A DNA stretch of 32,363 nucleotides, taken from Propionibacteriaceae bacterium. Its GTDB lineage: Bacteria; Actinomycetota; Actinomycetes; Propionibacteriales; Propionibacteriaceae. Position 1 is the first letter of the stretch. Every line of letters begins with the position of its first letter. Location: contig WRFP01000007.1 of the NCBI GenBank assembly GCA_009778725.1, positions 1-32,363 on the forward strand, read 5' to 3'. Positions 1-10,090 of the stretch are shown here, piece after piece. Position numbers and translations under genes: made by a program. The notes under the pieces were generated by a model. That model ran no database searches. It was not told the origin of the DNA and worked only from the letters and a program-made list of their open reading frames with translations.

Positions 1-168
1 GGCCTTTTCCGTACTGCTTCCAAGCCCTCCAAGACCAACAAATGCCTGGCACCGTACTCGCCCGCAACCGATGGGCTCCGCCGTCGCCCACGAGGTGATT
101 CATCCACGCGATGTATCTTAACCTGAATCCACCGATCTATGGCTACTACGCGACCACGATCAGCAGAC

Positions 169-891
169 TCAGAGCTGGCTGGACACCGCCACCGGTTCGT
201 CTGCCGTCACTTCTTGGACGGTGCGCACGCGGTTGTCGTCGTCGAATTCGACTTTGAGACGGCTGCCGTCGGCAAAGCGGAGAGTGATGTCGTGGTCGGA
301 CTCATCGGTGTCCAGTTGGTGTGCGCCGGCGTAGACCATGACGATGTCGCGGTGATCGCCCAAGCCGTAGGCCAGAGCGCCGGAGATGATCGTCGGTACG
401 GTGAAGGCGGTGGGGGCGTCCATGGTCAAGCGGGGATCTGTCACAACTGTATAGACCCGTTTTCCAGGGAAGACTCCTGAGAAGATGGCCCCACCCATCA
501 GTTGGGGACTGGCCACCAGGGCGACCGTCGCTCCCGGGGTCATACCGAGGTCCAGCACACCCTCCATCGAGAAGGCGGGGACGGTGTATTCCCACAGCCC
601 GGATTCAGCACCGAAATCTTTCAGCGGCGCGGCCCGTTGGACGGCGATCGACTGGTCGTCCATGCCGGGGCTCCCCCAGGCCCAGGACCAGATGTTGGTG
701 TCGTCGTCCACCCAGCCCAGGAGGGCGAATTGCAGCTTGGATCCGTTGACAGTCAACAACCCCGTACCCGGATCCATCTCCCATTGGGAGGAATCCGAGC
801 CGACAATCTGGCTGAGGTGGGACTGGCCCTCCACGAGGAGAGCTGTGTGTGCCGCCGCCCAGGCGTTGAGAAGGGTGTGATCGCCAGTCAT
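169..891 (-). CDS. Hypothetical protein, DUF6882-like
   Basis: Complete 240 aa ORF adjacent to sigA; the 'LQFALLGWVDDDTNIWSWAWGSPG' segment resembles the DUF6882 family pattern. Confidence 0.6.
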   Translation of the reverse strand: MTGDHTLLNAWAAAHTALLVEGQSHLSQIVGSDSSQWEMDPGTGLLTVNGSKLQFALLGWVDDDTNIWSWAWGSPGMDDQSIAVQRAAPLKDFGAESGLWEYTVPAFSMEGVLDLGMTPGATVALVASPQLMGGAIFSGVFPGKRVYTVVTDPRLTMDAPTAFTVPTIISGALAYGLGDHRDIVMVYAGAHQLDTDESDHDITLRFADGSRLKVEFDDDNRVRTVQEVTADEPVAVSSQL

Positions 892-896
892 GGCGT

Positions 897-2303
897 CTAG
901 TCTAAGTAGTCGCGCAAGACTTGTGAGCGCGAAGGATGTCGTAACTTGGACATTGTCTTCGACTCGATCTGCCGGATTCGCTCCCGGGTGACCCCATAGA
1001 CCCGCCCGATCTCGTCGAGAGTCTTGGGCTGGCCGTCGGTCAGCCCGAACCTCATCGACACCACTCCGGCTTCCCGCTCCGACAAGGTGTCCAAGACGTC
1101 GTGAAGCTGTTCTTGGAGCAGGGAGAAGTTGACTGCATCGGCCGGTACGACCGCTTCAGAGTCCTCGATCAAGTCGCCGAATTCCGAATCGCCGTCCTCG
1201 CCCAGCGGCGTGTGCAAGGAGATTGGCTCGCGTCCGTACTTCTGGACTTCGATCACCTTCTCGGGAGTCATGTCCAATTCGTGCGCCAATTCCTCGGGGC
1301 TGGGTTCGCGGCCCAGGTCCTGGAGCATCTGGCGTTGCACGCGTGCCAGCTTGTTGATGACCTCGACCATGTGGACCGGGATCCGGATAGTACGGGCCTG
1401 GTCGGCCATGGCGCGGGTGATAGCTTGCTTGATCCACCACGTGGCGTAGGTCGAGAACTTGTAACCCTTGGTGTAGTCGAACTTCTCCACCGCACGGATC
1501 AGGCCCAGGTTGCCTTCCTGGATCAGGTCGAGGAAGAGCATCCCACGGCCCGTGTAGCGCTTCGCCAGCGAGACGACCAGACGCAGGTTAGCCTCCAGCA
1601 AATGGTTCTTGGCGCGGCGGCCGTCTTCGGCGATCCACTCCAGGTCCACCCGCTCGTCCGGTGACGGTGTCACCTTCGGTTCGTTGACCTTCTCTTCGGC
1701 GAACAGGCCTGCTTCGATCCGCTTGGCCAGGGACACCTCCTGCTCGGCATTCAGCAGAGCCACCTTGCCGATTTGTTTCAGGTAGTCCTTGACCGGATCG
1801 GCTGTGGCACCGGCTGCCAGGACCTGCTGCTCGGGTTCATCGGTCTCGTCCGCGTCGGACAGCGAGAATCCCTCGTCTTCAGCCAGTTCGGCCTCGAGCT
1901 CGGCCTCTTTCTTGGGCTGGAACTCGGCGTCGTCGACATCGTCGAGACTGCGCTTCTTGGCAGTGAACCTGAGTTCGATCGAATCGCCGTCCTCGCTGAC
2001 ATCGAAGTCCGCGCCACCGTCGACGGCTGCCATGACCGCGTCTTCGACAGACGGTTCGACAAAATCTTCGTCGTCCTCCAGGTCATCGAGGGACTCTTCG
2101 CGCTCGGCATCCTCATTCTGGATCGCCTCACCAGAATCCAAGACTGGGTGAAGTTCGTAGGTCTGTGCGTCCTCGGTGTCATGGGGAAGACCCGCATCCG
2201 CACCGGCGGCTCGCTTGCGCGCTTTCGCACCCGAGAAAGTGGATGGTTTCTTCATGCCCTCATCTGGGTTGACACTGACCGACACACTCTTACTTGCTAT
2301 CAT
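897..2303 (-). CDS. sigA: Primary RNA polymerase sigma factor (RpoD/SigA/HrdB type)
   Basis: Regions 2-4 clear: '[54 protein letters not shown]' and '[33 protein letters not shown]'. The ORF track starts at 2504, but ATG at 2303 with upstream AAAGGA is a better start. Confidence 0.95.
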   Translation of the reverse strand: MIASKSVSVSVNPDEGMKKPSTFSGAKARKRAAGADAGLPHDTEDAQTYELHPVLDSGEAIQNEDAEREESLDDLEDDEDFVEPSVEDAVMAAVDGGADFDVSEDGDSIELRFTAKKRSLDDVDDAEFQPKKEAELEAELAEDEGFSLSDADETDEPEQQVLAAGATADPVKDYLKQIGKVALLNAEQEVSLAKRIEAGLFAEEKVNEPKVTPSPDERVDLEWIAEDGRRAKNHLLEANLRLVVSLAKRYTGRGMLFLDLIQEGNLGLIRAVEKFDYTKGYKFSTYATWWIKQAITRAMADQARTIRIPVHMVEVINKLARVQRQMLQDLGREPSPEELAHELDMTPEKVIEVQKYGREPISLHTPLGEDGDSEFGDLIEDSEAVVPADAVNFSLLQEQLHDVLDTLSEREAGVVSMRFGLTDGQPKTLDEIGRVYGVTRERIRQIESKTMSKLRHPSRSQVLRDYLD

Positions 2304-2340
2304 CAATAGTCCTTTGTTACTATCGCAGCCATCTTGCACC

Positions 2341-2368
2341 AGGGTAAAAAAAAACCCGCTCGTGTCAA
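2341..2368 (-). promoter_or_regulatory. Candidate sigA promoter, TTGACA-N16-TACCCT, spacer containing a 9-nt homopolymer
   Basis: Minus strand: TTGACA (2368-2363), 16-bp spacer with T9, TACCCT (2346-2341), about 40 bp upstream of ATG 2303. Confidence 0.55.
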
Positions 2369-2530
2369 GCCCGCCTTCAATTATGCATGAGGGTATTCCC
2401 GCATGCAAGTCAACACGGCGCATTCTTGACTCCTTCTCAGCGTGAGATCTCTGCGAAAAACATGCGGATATCTGGAATGGATGGGGCTGTCTGGGCGTTA
2501 TCACTTACATGCGGAGTCCGGATTTACCAG

Positions 2531-2626
2531 CTGCCGATCTGAGCGGCAGAGCACTGGATCCAGGCACTGCCCGAATCCACCGATCGCTGGCGTCGCGGAG
2601 CAGTCATGGATCCAGGTATTCGGGCA
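2531..2626. repeat. Repeat-rich leader upstream of sigB-like gene
   Basis: CTGCCG-N7-CGGCAG (2531-2549); TGGATCCAGG direct repeat at 2555-2564 and 2607-2616; inverted pair TGCCCGAAT (2568-2576) / ATTCGGGCA (2618-2626). Confidence 0.6.
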
Positions 2627-2645
2627 TTGAACAAAAGGAACAAAG

Positions 2646-3575
2646 ATGACCGCCACAACCGGGCACGGTCGGCACACCGTGATCACTGAGAAAGATGCCA
2701 TCGGACTGTATCTGGACAGCATTGCCCAGCATCAGTTGCTCGATGCCGCAGAAGAGGTCGACCTGGCCTGCACCATGGAAGCCGGAGTCTATGCGGATTA
2801 TCTGTTGGAGCATCCTGAGGTGCCGCGCCCCATGGACGCGACCGACGATGAACTGGCTTTCATGAGCAGACAAGGCGCCGAGGCAAAACAACGGTTCATT
2901 GGCGCCAACCTGCGCCTGGTCGTCTCAATCGCCAGAAAGTACGCCCGGGAGACCTTGTCCTTCCTCGACATCATTCAGGAAGGAAACGTCGGCCTGATCA
3001 GAGCGGTGGAAAAGTTCGACTACACCAAAGGATTCAAGTTCTCCACCTACGCCACCTGGTGGATCCGCCAGACCATTTTCCGCGGAATCGCCTCCCAGGG
3101 ACATATCGTGAAAATCCCCATCCATGTGGCCGAGCAGATCTCGCGAATCGTGTCCACCACCCGTCGCCTGGCGGCCGACCTCGGTCACGAACCGGCCCCC
3201 AAGCAGATTGCCGAAGAACTGGGCGTCAACGAAGCCGACATCATCGAGTTGACCAACTACACCCGGTCGTACGCCTCCCTGGACGCCCCATTGGTCGAGG
3301 GTGAATCCGTGACGCTGGGCGACCTGATCGCCCTCAACGAGAAGACCACCCCGGACCCGATCGGCACGGCCTACCCCACCCAATCCCTGGAGGAGTTGCT
3401 GGGAGAACTCGACGAGCGCTCCGCCGACATCGTCAGGCGCCGGTACGGCCTGGTCGACGGCCATCCCAACAGGCTGGCGGAGATCGGGGAACACTGGGGC
3501 ATCAGCGCCGAGCGAGTACGCCAGATCGAGCGAAAAGCACTGGCGAAGCTGCACACCTTGTCATGGGCGGCGTAG
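2646..3575 (+). CDS. sigB: Group 2 sigma-70 family RNA polymerase sigma factor (SigB-like)
   Basis: '[43 protein letters not shown]' and 'WGISAERVRQIERKALAKL'; lacks the long N-terminal extension of the neighbouring SigA; SD-like AAAGGAACAAAG upstream. Confidence 0.9.
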   Translation: MTATTGHGRHTVITEKDAIGLYLDSIAQHQLLDAAEEVDLACTMEAGVYADYLLEHPEVPRPMDATDDELAFMSRQGAEAKQRFIGANLRLVVSIARKYARETLSFLDIIQEGNVGLIRAVEKFDYTKGFKFSTYATWWIRQTIFRGIASQGHIVKIPIHVAEQISRIVSTTRRLAADLGHEPAPKQIAEELGVNEADIIELTNYTRSYASLDAPLVEGESVTLGDLIALNEKTTPDPIGTAYPTQSLEELLGELDERSADIVRRRYGLVDGHPNRLAEIGEHWGISAERVRQIERKALAKLHTLSWAA

Positions 3576-3607
3576 GACCCTGTGGAAGCAGGCGCCCAAA
3601 AAGTGAT

Positions 3608-3649
3608 CCTCCCGGCCGGTTACCGCCATCAGACTGACCGGCTGGGAGG
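3608..3649. terminator. Hairpin between convergent sigB-like and usp genes
   Basis: CCTCCCGGCCGGT (3608-3620) pairs with ACCGGCTGGGAGG (3637-3649), 12 of 13 positions, located between two convergent genes. Confidence 0.55.
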
Positions 3650-3677
3650 GTCCGATCCACACACCACTGACCAGGAA

Positions 3678-4544
3678 TTAACGGGTGATGAGCGCCACCG
3701 GGCAGGCCGAGTGGGCCAGGACGGCTCGCACCGGTCCTCCCAGGATCATGGGGCCGCGCTTCTTGACGCCGAGGACCAGCAGGTCGACCTTGGCCGATTC
3801 CTGGATCAGCACATCGGCCAGGACACCGCGCTCGGAGCGTACGGTGATCTCGACATCGGCGAACTCCTCGCGTACTGGATTGACCATCTGCTCCAGCCCG
3901 GCCGAGACCCGGGTTTCCCAACTCTTCTCCTGGGCTGTCGTGGCCGGTGCCACCGACGCGATGGTGGCCGGTTGATAAGGGATGACATGGACCACGGACA
4001 GCGTCGACTGACGACTCCTCGCCTCCTGGCAGGCCCAGCGTAAAGGCTTGTCACCCGAGCCGCCCATGGCCACGGTGACCGAATGAAAACGACCGGTGGC
4101 CTCAGGCGTCGATGCCGCCGAGATGACCACCAGCGGACACTGCGAGGCGGACACCAGCGATGTCGAGGTGGATCCGATGAACATCCTCTCCAGGCCCGAG
4201 GTCGCCCGGCGTCCTACAATCAGTATTTCAGCTTGCTTGCTGTATTCGCTCAACACACTGGTCGAACTGCCGATCGCCACATCGGTGTGAATCCTGTCAG
4301 CAGCGACTCCCCGGGCGATGGCCAGATCCGCAGCTTGTTTGACCGCTGCCTGACCAGCCTCCTTCAGCACAGACGGATCGTAGATGATCCCCCAGCCGCC
4401 CGACATGACTCCGTCATCGACCGCGTTGACGAACCAGAGGTCTTCGTCCCTCCGCTGGGCACGCCCGATCCCATAACGGGCCGCGCGGATTCCATCTTCC
4501 GAACCATCGATTCCAATCAGAATCTTCGGTCTGTCTCCACTCAT
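3678..4544 (-). CDS. Universal stress protein with two UspA domains
   Basis: 'ILIGIDGSEDGIRAARYGIGRA' and 'LIVGRRATSGLERMFIGSTSTSLVSASQCPLVVI', then a second domain ending 'LLVLGVKKRGPMILGGPVRAVLAHSACPVALI'. Confidence 0.92.
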   Translation of the reverse strand: MSGDRPKILIGIDGSEDGIRAARYGIGRAQRRDEDLWFVNAVDDGVMSGGWGIIYDPSVLKEAGQAAVKQAADLAIARGVAADRIHTDVAIGSSTSVLSEYSKQAEILIVGRRATSGLERMFIGSTSTSLVSASQCPLVVISAASTPEATGRFHSVTVAMGGSGDKPLRWACQEARSRQSTLSVVHVIPYQPATIASVAPATTAQEKSWETRVSAGLEQMVNPVREEFADVEITVRSERGVLADVLIQESAKVDLLVLGVKKRGPMILGGPVRAVLAHSACPVALITR

Positions 4545-4660
4545 GAGACCCTCCTTTTACTTGAATCAATTCTGCATTCCCTGATGGATCATCGCAAGCT
4601 CTCAGCGCGGGTACGGGCGATGATCATGATCGTCGGCCGCCAGCCATCCAGGGGGTCGAC

Positions 4661-5545
4661 TCACACTTCGGCTGGGAAAGTTGTCTTGCCCTGGAGGCTG
4701 TCCGCCAGTAGGTCGTCCACTCCGTCGGCCACATTCGTCATCTCGACGATGGCCTGTCGCAAATGCGCGGGGACGAAGGGAGAGGCCAGCACCGACATGG
4801 TCGCGATGATCTTGTCGCGGACGAGATAGAAGCGCACCCAGCGGGCATGGGCATTGATATCGTTGAGCACCTCGGCTGCCCGGGAACGGCCGCTGATGTC
4901 GTGGACGAGGACGGAAAACAAGCGTACTTCCTTGCCGTCGGACGGGATCCGGACGAAGATCATCGTCGACCCCACCCGTACTGCGAAATCGCCGTCCTGG
5001 TCGCGCATGGGGACCACACCGAAGACCTCCGACATTTCTTCGGCCACCGCGGACGCCAGTTGTACCTCGTCGAGGGATCCGTGGGCCAGAGTCTCCTCGA
5101 ACCCGGAAGCTTCCCAACTATCGGCTGTCTGCGGTTCCTGGAGGATTTCGGCGAGCACATTGGAGTCGAGGAAAACCGGATGAGTCACCCCGAAAACCTG
5201 TCTGAGGACCATCACGGTGGCCTGGGCCAGCGGGTCGCAATGGTTCTGGTCGACCGTCATGTGGTAGCCCTCGTCGCCCGGGATCCAGTTCAGCGACGCC
5301 AGGCAGGCCTCTTGTTCGCCGGACAATTTATCATTGCCCGTCGCCAGCGGCACCAGGGCTGTGACGTGATTCTTGGCTTCCTGGAAGAAGCGGGTGTACC
5401 AATGCTCGGCGGAGTCGGAAGGGCACAATGTCAGGGGTTCGGTCTCGTCCATCATCGACAAGACTTCCCCCAGCCGCAGGGTGAACCGGCGCCAGGCCTG
5501 GTCCACGGAGTGGTCGAAATCAAAGTCGGTACTGATAGTCATCAA
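4661..5545 (-). CDS. YbjN / T3SS-chaperone-like domain protein
   Basis: Complete ORF; C-terminal 'VRLFSVLVHDISGRSRAAEVLNDINAHARWVRFYLVRDKIIATMSVLASPF' resembles actinobacterial YbjN-like peptide-binding chaperones. Confidence 0.65.
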   Translation of the reverse strand: MMTISTDFDFDHSVDQAWRRFTLRLGEVLSMMDETEPLTLCPSDSAEHWYTRFFQEAKNHVTALVPLATGNDKLSGEQEACLASLNWIPGDEGYHMTVDQNHCDPLAQATVMVLRQVFGVTHPVFLDSNVLAEILQEPQTADSWEASGFEETLAHGSLDEVQLASAVAEEMSEVFGVVPMRDQDGDFAVRVGSTMIFVRIPSDGKEVRLFSVLVHDISGRSRAAEVLNDINAHARWVRFYLVRDKIIATMSVLASPFVPAHLRQAIVEMTNVADGVDDLLADSLQGKTTFPAEV

Positions 5546-5548
5546 CCC

Positions 5549-6514
5549 TCACGCTAGCACGGTCGCTGCCACGAGGATAACGAAGACCGAGGCGACGGTG
5601 CCCCGGAAGATCGTGTCCCGGGCGAAGACCATCCTCACCTCGTACCGGGACGCGATGACAAACAGGTTCTGGGCCGACGGCAGGCAGGACACGACGGTGA
5701 CGGCTCTGACACTCGTGGGGTCGAGGTGAAGCACCCACGCGGCCAGGATGTACGCGACCAACGGCTGGACCAGGACCTTCAGTGATGCCACGAACCACGA
5801 TTGCCTCTGTTCGGCCCCCTGGGCGGGTTTCGGATCCAGGCAGAGCGAGATCCCGAAGGCCAGCAGCATCATCGGCACAGCCACATCGCCCAGCATCTGG
5901 ATGGGGTGGTTGACGAAGTCCGGCAGGGCGAACCAGGACACCCGGCCATGGATGAGGTTGATCGCCAGTCCCAGCAGAACTGACAGCGTCAGGGGATTGC
6001 GGACGGGCAGGCTGATCAGCGAGGCCACGGAGGGCCGAATACCGGTCAGGCGGGCTTTGCGCCAGTCCAGGACGGCCAGGGTGAAGGGTTGGAGGATGAC
6101 CAACTGGACCAGCAGGATCGGCACCACCCAGGTGACGTCCTTGAGCGCATAGGCGGCGACGGGGATGCCGAGGTTTCCAGCGTTGGAATAGCAGGCCAGC
6201 ATGGCGTCGATGGTTGTTTCGGCTGCGTCGCGGCGGTAGACCGCCTTGCTGACGATCGCGGACAGGCTGGCCACGATCGCGATGGAACCGTAAGCGGCGA
6301 TGACCGAATGGGCGAACACCTTGCTCAGATCGGCCTGCACCATGATGGTGAACATCAGAGCGGGTGAGGCGACGTACAGGGCCAGGAAACTCATCATCTT
6401 GCGATGGTCGAGGCTCAGGACCCCCACCCGGGCCAGCAGCCAGCCCAGCCCGATCAGGACCCCGATGGTGAAGAACCCCTGGAGGGCCGGAAGTGCGTTG
6501 GACAGGACACCCAT
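5549..6514 (-). CDS. AEC (auxin efflux carrier) family transporter
   Basis: Multi-TM protein; 'CYSNAGNLGIPVAAYAL' and 'VVSCLPSAQNLFVIASRY' are typical AEC family motifs. Confidence 0.88.
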   Translation of the reverse strand: MGVLSNALPALQGFFTIGVLIGLGWLLARVGVLSLDHRKMMSFLALYVASPALMFTIMVQADLSKVFAHSVIAAYGSIAIVASLSAIVSKAVYRRDAAETTIDAMLACYSNAGNLGIPVAAYALKDVTWVVPILLVQLVILQPFTLAVLDWRKARLTGIRPSVASLISLPVRNPLTLSVLLGLAINLIHGRVSWFALPDFVNHPIQMLGDVAVPMMLLAFGISLCLDPKPAQGAEQRQSWFVASLKVLVQPLVAYILAAWVLHLDPTSVRAVTVVSCLPSAQNLFVIASRYEVRMVFARDTIFRGTVASVFVILVAATVLA

Positions 6515-6709
6515 TTAGTGGTCCTCACTTCCTTCTGGTCTAGCCCGATGAACTGTCCCCATTGTGGCCGAGACCCGATGTCCACCGTCTGGACTATCGC
6601 CAGATGGACCGTCCGCCCGACAACCAGCAACGACATTGACAGCCATCGGTTCTGGTGGGAGTGCAGTCGGTCCTGACCCTGAGCCGGGTGCCCGGACAAT
6701 CGTGATAGT

Positions 6710-7483
6710 ATGCCGTTGACAACACATAATGTGACAGGGAAAGACCCGTGCCACCGTTCGACGGACCAGAACGTGTACACACTCATCTATGCGTGTTGCG
6801 CCATTGCGCAGGCCGTACTCGCCATCTTCGCCATCCGGCTGTTCATCAAGGAGCGCTCGGTCAGCACGCTGGCATTGATCCTTCCCACCGCGGCGGTCGT
6901 CTGGGACAACTCCATCGTCGCACTGGGGGCCAGCATCGGCGACGGACCACTGCTGGTCGGCCTGAGTTGGCCGCGCTTCATCGGGCACGCGCTGTTCACC
7001 CCCGCCTGGATCATCACCGGCATCGGCTTCGCACAACGCGCCGGGGCGAGATTCCTGCGCCATCGAGCAATCACCGTCGGGCAATGGGTTGTGTACGCCG
7101 TGTGTGTCGTCCTCGGCCTGCTGCGTTCGGTCTTCTTCCTGAAGATGGATCCGGTCAGCGAGTCGGGGCTGTTCTACTACCACAACGCGGGCACCTTCCC
7201 CGGACCACCCTTCGGATCGATCATCATGTTGTTCGTGGTTCTCCTGTGTGGGATCGGAGTATGGAGGCTCGCCAAGACACCGTGGATGTTCCTCGGGTCG
7301 GTGTACATGCTGGTCGTCTCGGTGATTCCGACCACCATCGCGGGTTTCGTCTTCTCCAACACCGGTGAAGTGGTCATGGCCGCGAGCCTGGTCGCCACCG
7401 GGTACATCCTCCACCGCAGGGCATCAGCGGGCAGTACGGCTGTCACAGGCGACCTGACATTGTCTGCCAGGACAGGCCAGTAG
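6710..7483 (+). CDS. Integral membrane protein of unknown function
   Basis: Hydrophobic multi-TM ORF; in-frame GTG at 6773 (MYTLIYACCAIAQAV) is a plausible true start. Confidence 0.7.
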   Translation: MPLTTHNVTGKDPCHRSTDQNVYTLIYACCAIAQAVLAIFAIRLFIKERSVSTLALILPTAAVVWDNSIVALGASIGDGPLLVGLSWPRFIGHALFTPAWIITGIGFAQRAGARFLRHRAITVGQWVVYAVCVVLGLLRSVFFLKMDPVSESGLFYYHNAGTFPGPPFGSIIMLFVVLLCGIGVWRLAKTPWMFLGSVYMLVVSVIPTTIAGFVFSNTGEVVMAASLVATGYILHRRASAGSTAVTGDLTLSARTGQ

Positions 7484-7568
7484 GCCAGTACGACCCCGAG
7501 ACCCCTGTCCCGCCACAGAAACCCTGGGACCAACCCCTCGTGAAGTCTGGTGCAGTCCTGCCTCGGGC

Positions 7569-9092
7569 TCACACCATTTCTGCGACGAGATCCACTTCGG
7601 CTGGCGGGGAGTCCGGATCCACAACATGCTGGGCTTGGACCTTGCCGTCGCGCATGACCAGGATCAGATTGCTCATCATGATCAGTTCGGGAAGGTCGTC
7701 GCTGATCAGGATGACCGAGACTCCCTGGGCTGTGATCCGCTCCAGGATCGAGTAGATCTCGCCCTTGGCGCCGACATCGATGCCGTTGGTCGGATTGTCG
7801 AGGACGAGGAGTTTCGAGCCCAGGGTGAGCCATCTGGCAAGAATCACCTTCTGTTGGTTACCGCCGCTCAGATCGCGGATCAGCGCACCGGCACCGGGGG
7901 TTTTGATGGTGAGCTGGCGGATCGCCTCCTCCATGTCGCGGCGCTCCTTCTTCCGGCTGATCAGGGGCCCGGCTGCCATGGCCGCACCGACGTACGGTAA
8001 GGAATGGTTCTGCGCCACCGTCATCGACAAGATCAGCCCGTCCAGGTGGCGCTCGGTGGGCACATAGCCCACCGACTGGCGGATTCCCGCCCGGGCGCCG
8101 GTTCTCCTCGGCTTCTTCCCGTTCACCTTGATGGTGCCGGTGCACCCGGCTCCCAATTCGAAGATGGCGCGCCCGAGGTGAGACTTTCCCGCTCCGACAA
8201 CGCCCGCGACGCCGATGATCTCTCCGGGAAGGACTGTCAGGTTGACGTCGGAGAAGTCCTCGGACGAGAATCCCTCCAGTTCCAGAACCGGTTGCTGAGG
8301 CTCGGTCGCGATGACGGCACGTTCGCGATGATGGCTGGCGATGGAGCGCCCGACCATCATCGTGTGGATCTCGCTTTCGCCCAGATCGCGCGGATGGTCG
8401 TTCTCGGCAACCTTCTCGCCGTCCTTCAAGACGATCAGGCGGTCGCAGAGCTGGATGATCTCCTCCAGCCGGTGGGAGACGAACAACTGCGCGGCTTGGC
8501 TCTTGATCTTGTTCACGAAGCTGAAGAAGAAGTCGATCTGCCCGTGGGTCAGCGCACTGGTGGGCTCGTCCAGCAAGATCACCGGGTGTTCGATCCCCAG
8601 CAACCGTGCTTGCGCCAGGCAGCGGACGATCTCCACCACCTGGCGCTCAGCGAAGTCCAGATGATGAAGGATCGCATTGGGATTCAGCCCCAGTCCAAAC
8701 TCCTGGATGATGTCGCGGGATCTCTTCACCATCGCGCTCTTCTTCAGCACCCCGAACAAGGTGAACTTCTTCTCTTGGGCCAAGAAGATGTTCTCCGCCA
8801 CCGACAGGTTGGGTACGAGGGCCTGGTGCTGATAAACCCGGAACACCCCGGACTGGACGGACTGATAATAGTTCGCGAACTTCACTTCGCGCCCGTTCAG
8901 TTCGAGCGTACCGGTGTCGGGTTGCAGGGTCCCGGACAGCATCGAGAGCAGGGTCGTCTTGCCGGCCCCGTTCTCTCCGACCAGGCCGAGCACCTCGCCG
9001 ACGCGGATCGACAAGTCCACCGACTTGTTGGCGTGGACCGGCCCGAAACTCTTGTCGAGCCCGGTGGCCACCAGAATGGCAGAATCGCTCAT
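7569..9092 (-). CDS. CUT2-type sugar ABC transporter ATP-binding protein (RbsA/MglA/XylG-like)
   Basis: Two ABC domains: Walker A GENGAGKTT and GVVGAGKSH, signature LSGGNQQKVILARWL. Confidence 0.95.
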   Translation of the reverse strand: MSDSAILVATGLDKSFGPVHANKSVDLSIRVGEVLGLVGENGAGKTTLLSMLSGTLQPDTGTLELNGREVKFANYYQSVQSGVFRVYQHQALVPNLSVAENIFLAQEKKFTLFGVLKKSAMVKRSRDIIQEFGLGLNPNAILHHLDFAERQVVEIVRCLAQARLLGIEHPVILLDEPTSALTHGQIDFFFSFVNKIKSQAAQLFVSHRLEEIIQLCDRLIVLKDGEKVAENDHPRDLGESEIHTMMVGRSIASHHRERAVIATEPQQPVLELEGFSSEDFSDVNLTVLPGEIIGVAGVVGAGKSHLGRAIFELGAGCTGTIKVNGKKPRRTGARAGIRQSVGYVPTERHLDGLILSMTVAQNHSLPYVGAAMAAGPLISRKKERRDMEEAIRQLTIKTPGAGALIRDLSGGNQQKVILARWLTLGSKLLVLDNPTNGIDVGAKGEIYSILERITAQGVSVILISDDLPELIMMSNLILVMRDGKVQAQHVVDPDSPPAEVDLVAEMV

Positions 9093-9112
9093 GTCATCGC
9101 CTTCATCGAGGT

Positions 9113-10090
9113 CTACTTGATCACCGTGAGTTTGGCTCGGTCGAGTGTCAGCGCGACCGCGGCCACCACGACGATGCCCTGGACGATCTGCTGGGTGTAC
9201 GGCATCACGCCCAAGGAGTTGAGGCCGACGGTGAGGATCGTGATCACCAGGACTCCCAAGATCGTGCGCTGGACCCCGCCGACACCGCCGGTGATCGCCG
9301 TGCCGCCCATCACGACGGCCGCGATCGCGTTCAGTGTCAGCGTGTCACCCATCGAGGGAGTCGCCGCACCGATGCGCGCGGTCAGCAGCACCCCGCCGAT
9401 GCCCGCACACAAGCCGGCGAGGGTGAGTGCCATGAGCTTGACGCGACGGTTCGGGATGCCCGCCAGCTTACTGACGGCCTCGGCGCCGCCCAGCGCCAAG
9501 ATGTAGCGGCCGAAACGAGTCTTCATCCCGATGAAGGTGAAGATAATCCAGATCAGCACCGCCCAGATGACGAGGTTGGGAACCCCGAGAAACAACATTC
9601 TCTGTGAGATCCAGCGGAAGGCCTGATCGGTGACCTGGATCGGGCGTCCGCCGACCAGCCAGGTCCCGATCCCCCCGGCCGTCATGGACATGCCCAAGGT
9701 GACCAAGAAACTCGGCACCTTGCCGTACGCGAAAATGAAACCGTTGACGAAGCCGACGATCAGGCCGACGGCCAGCGCCGCCAGAACGGCGACCACCACA
9801 TTCGCGTGCTGGGCGACCGATGCCGCCACCAGACCGGACAGCGTCACTGTCGCCCCGGCGGACAGGTCGATGGAGCCCTGGATGATGACCAGGGTCATCC
9901 CCACCGAGACCACCAGCAGGACCGCGCACTCGCGCAGGATGGTGATCACCGTGCTGACCTGCAAGAATGTCGGACTCATGATGGAGAACACGACGAGCAG
10001 AACGACGATGCCCGCCAGCGGAAGAACGACTGACTTGATGGCGTCGAGCCGCTCGTTGTACCCAATGGCCATTAGTTGAGAGAGCTTCAT
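9113..10090 (-). CDS. CUT2-type sugar ABC transporter permease (RbsC-like)
   Basis: Multi-TM; 'GSIDLSAGATVTLSGLVAA' and 'AIAAVVMGGTAITGGVGGVQRTILG'. Start placed at ATG 10090 (MKLSQLMAIGY), overlapping the upstream gene end. Confidence 0.93.
   Translation of the reverse strand: MKLSQLMAIGYNERLDAIKSVVLPLAGIVVLLVVFSIMSPTFLQVSTVITILRECAVLLVVSVGMTLVIIQGSIDLSAGATVTLSGLVAASVAQHANVVVAVLAALAVGLIVGFVNGFIFAYGKVPSFLVTLGMSMTAGGIGTWLVGGRPIQVTDQAFRWISQRMLFLGVPNLVIWAVLIWIIFTFIGMKTRFGRYILALGGAEAVSKLAGIPNRRVKLMALTLAGLCAGIGGVLLTARIGAATPSMGDTLTLNAIAAVVMGGTAITGGVGGVQRTILGVLVITILTVGLNSLGVMPYTQQIVQGIVVVAAVALTLDRAKLTVIK

Noticed and set aside
8004-9506. 500 aa plus-strand ORF opposite the ABC ATPase gene
   Set aside because: Antisense to a clear ABC ATPase; composition and lack of motifs fit a shadow ORF of high-GC coding DNA.
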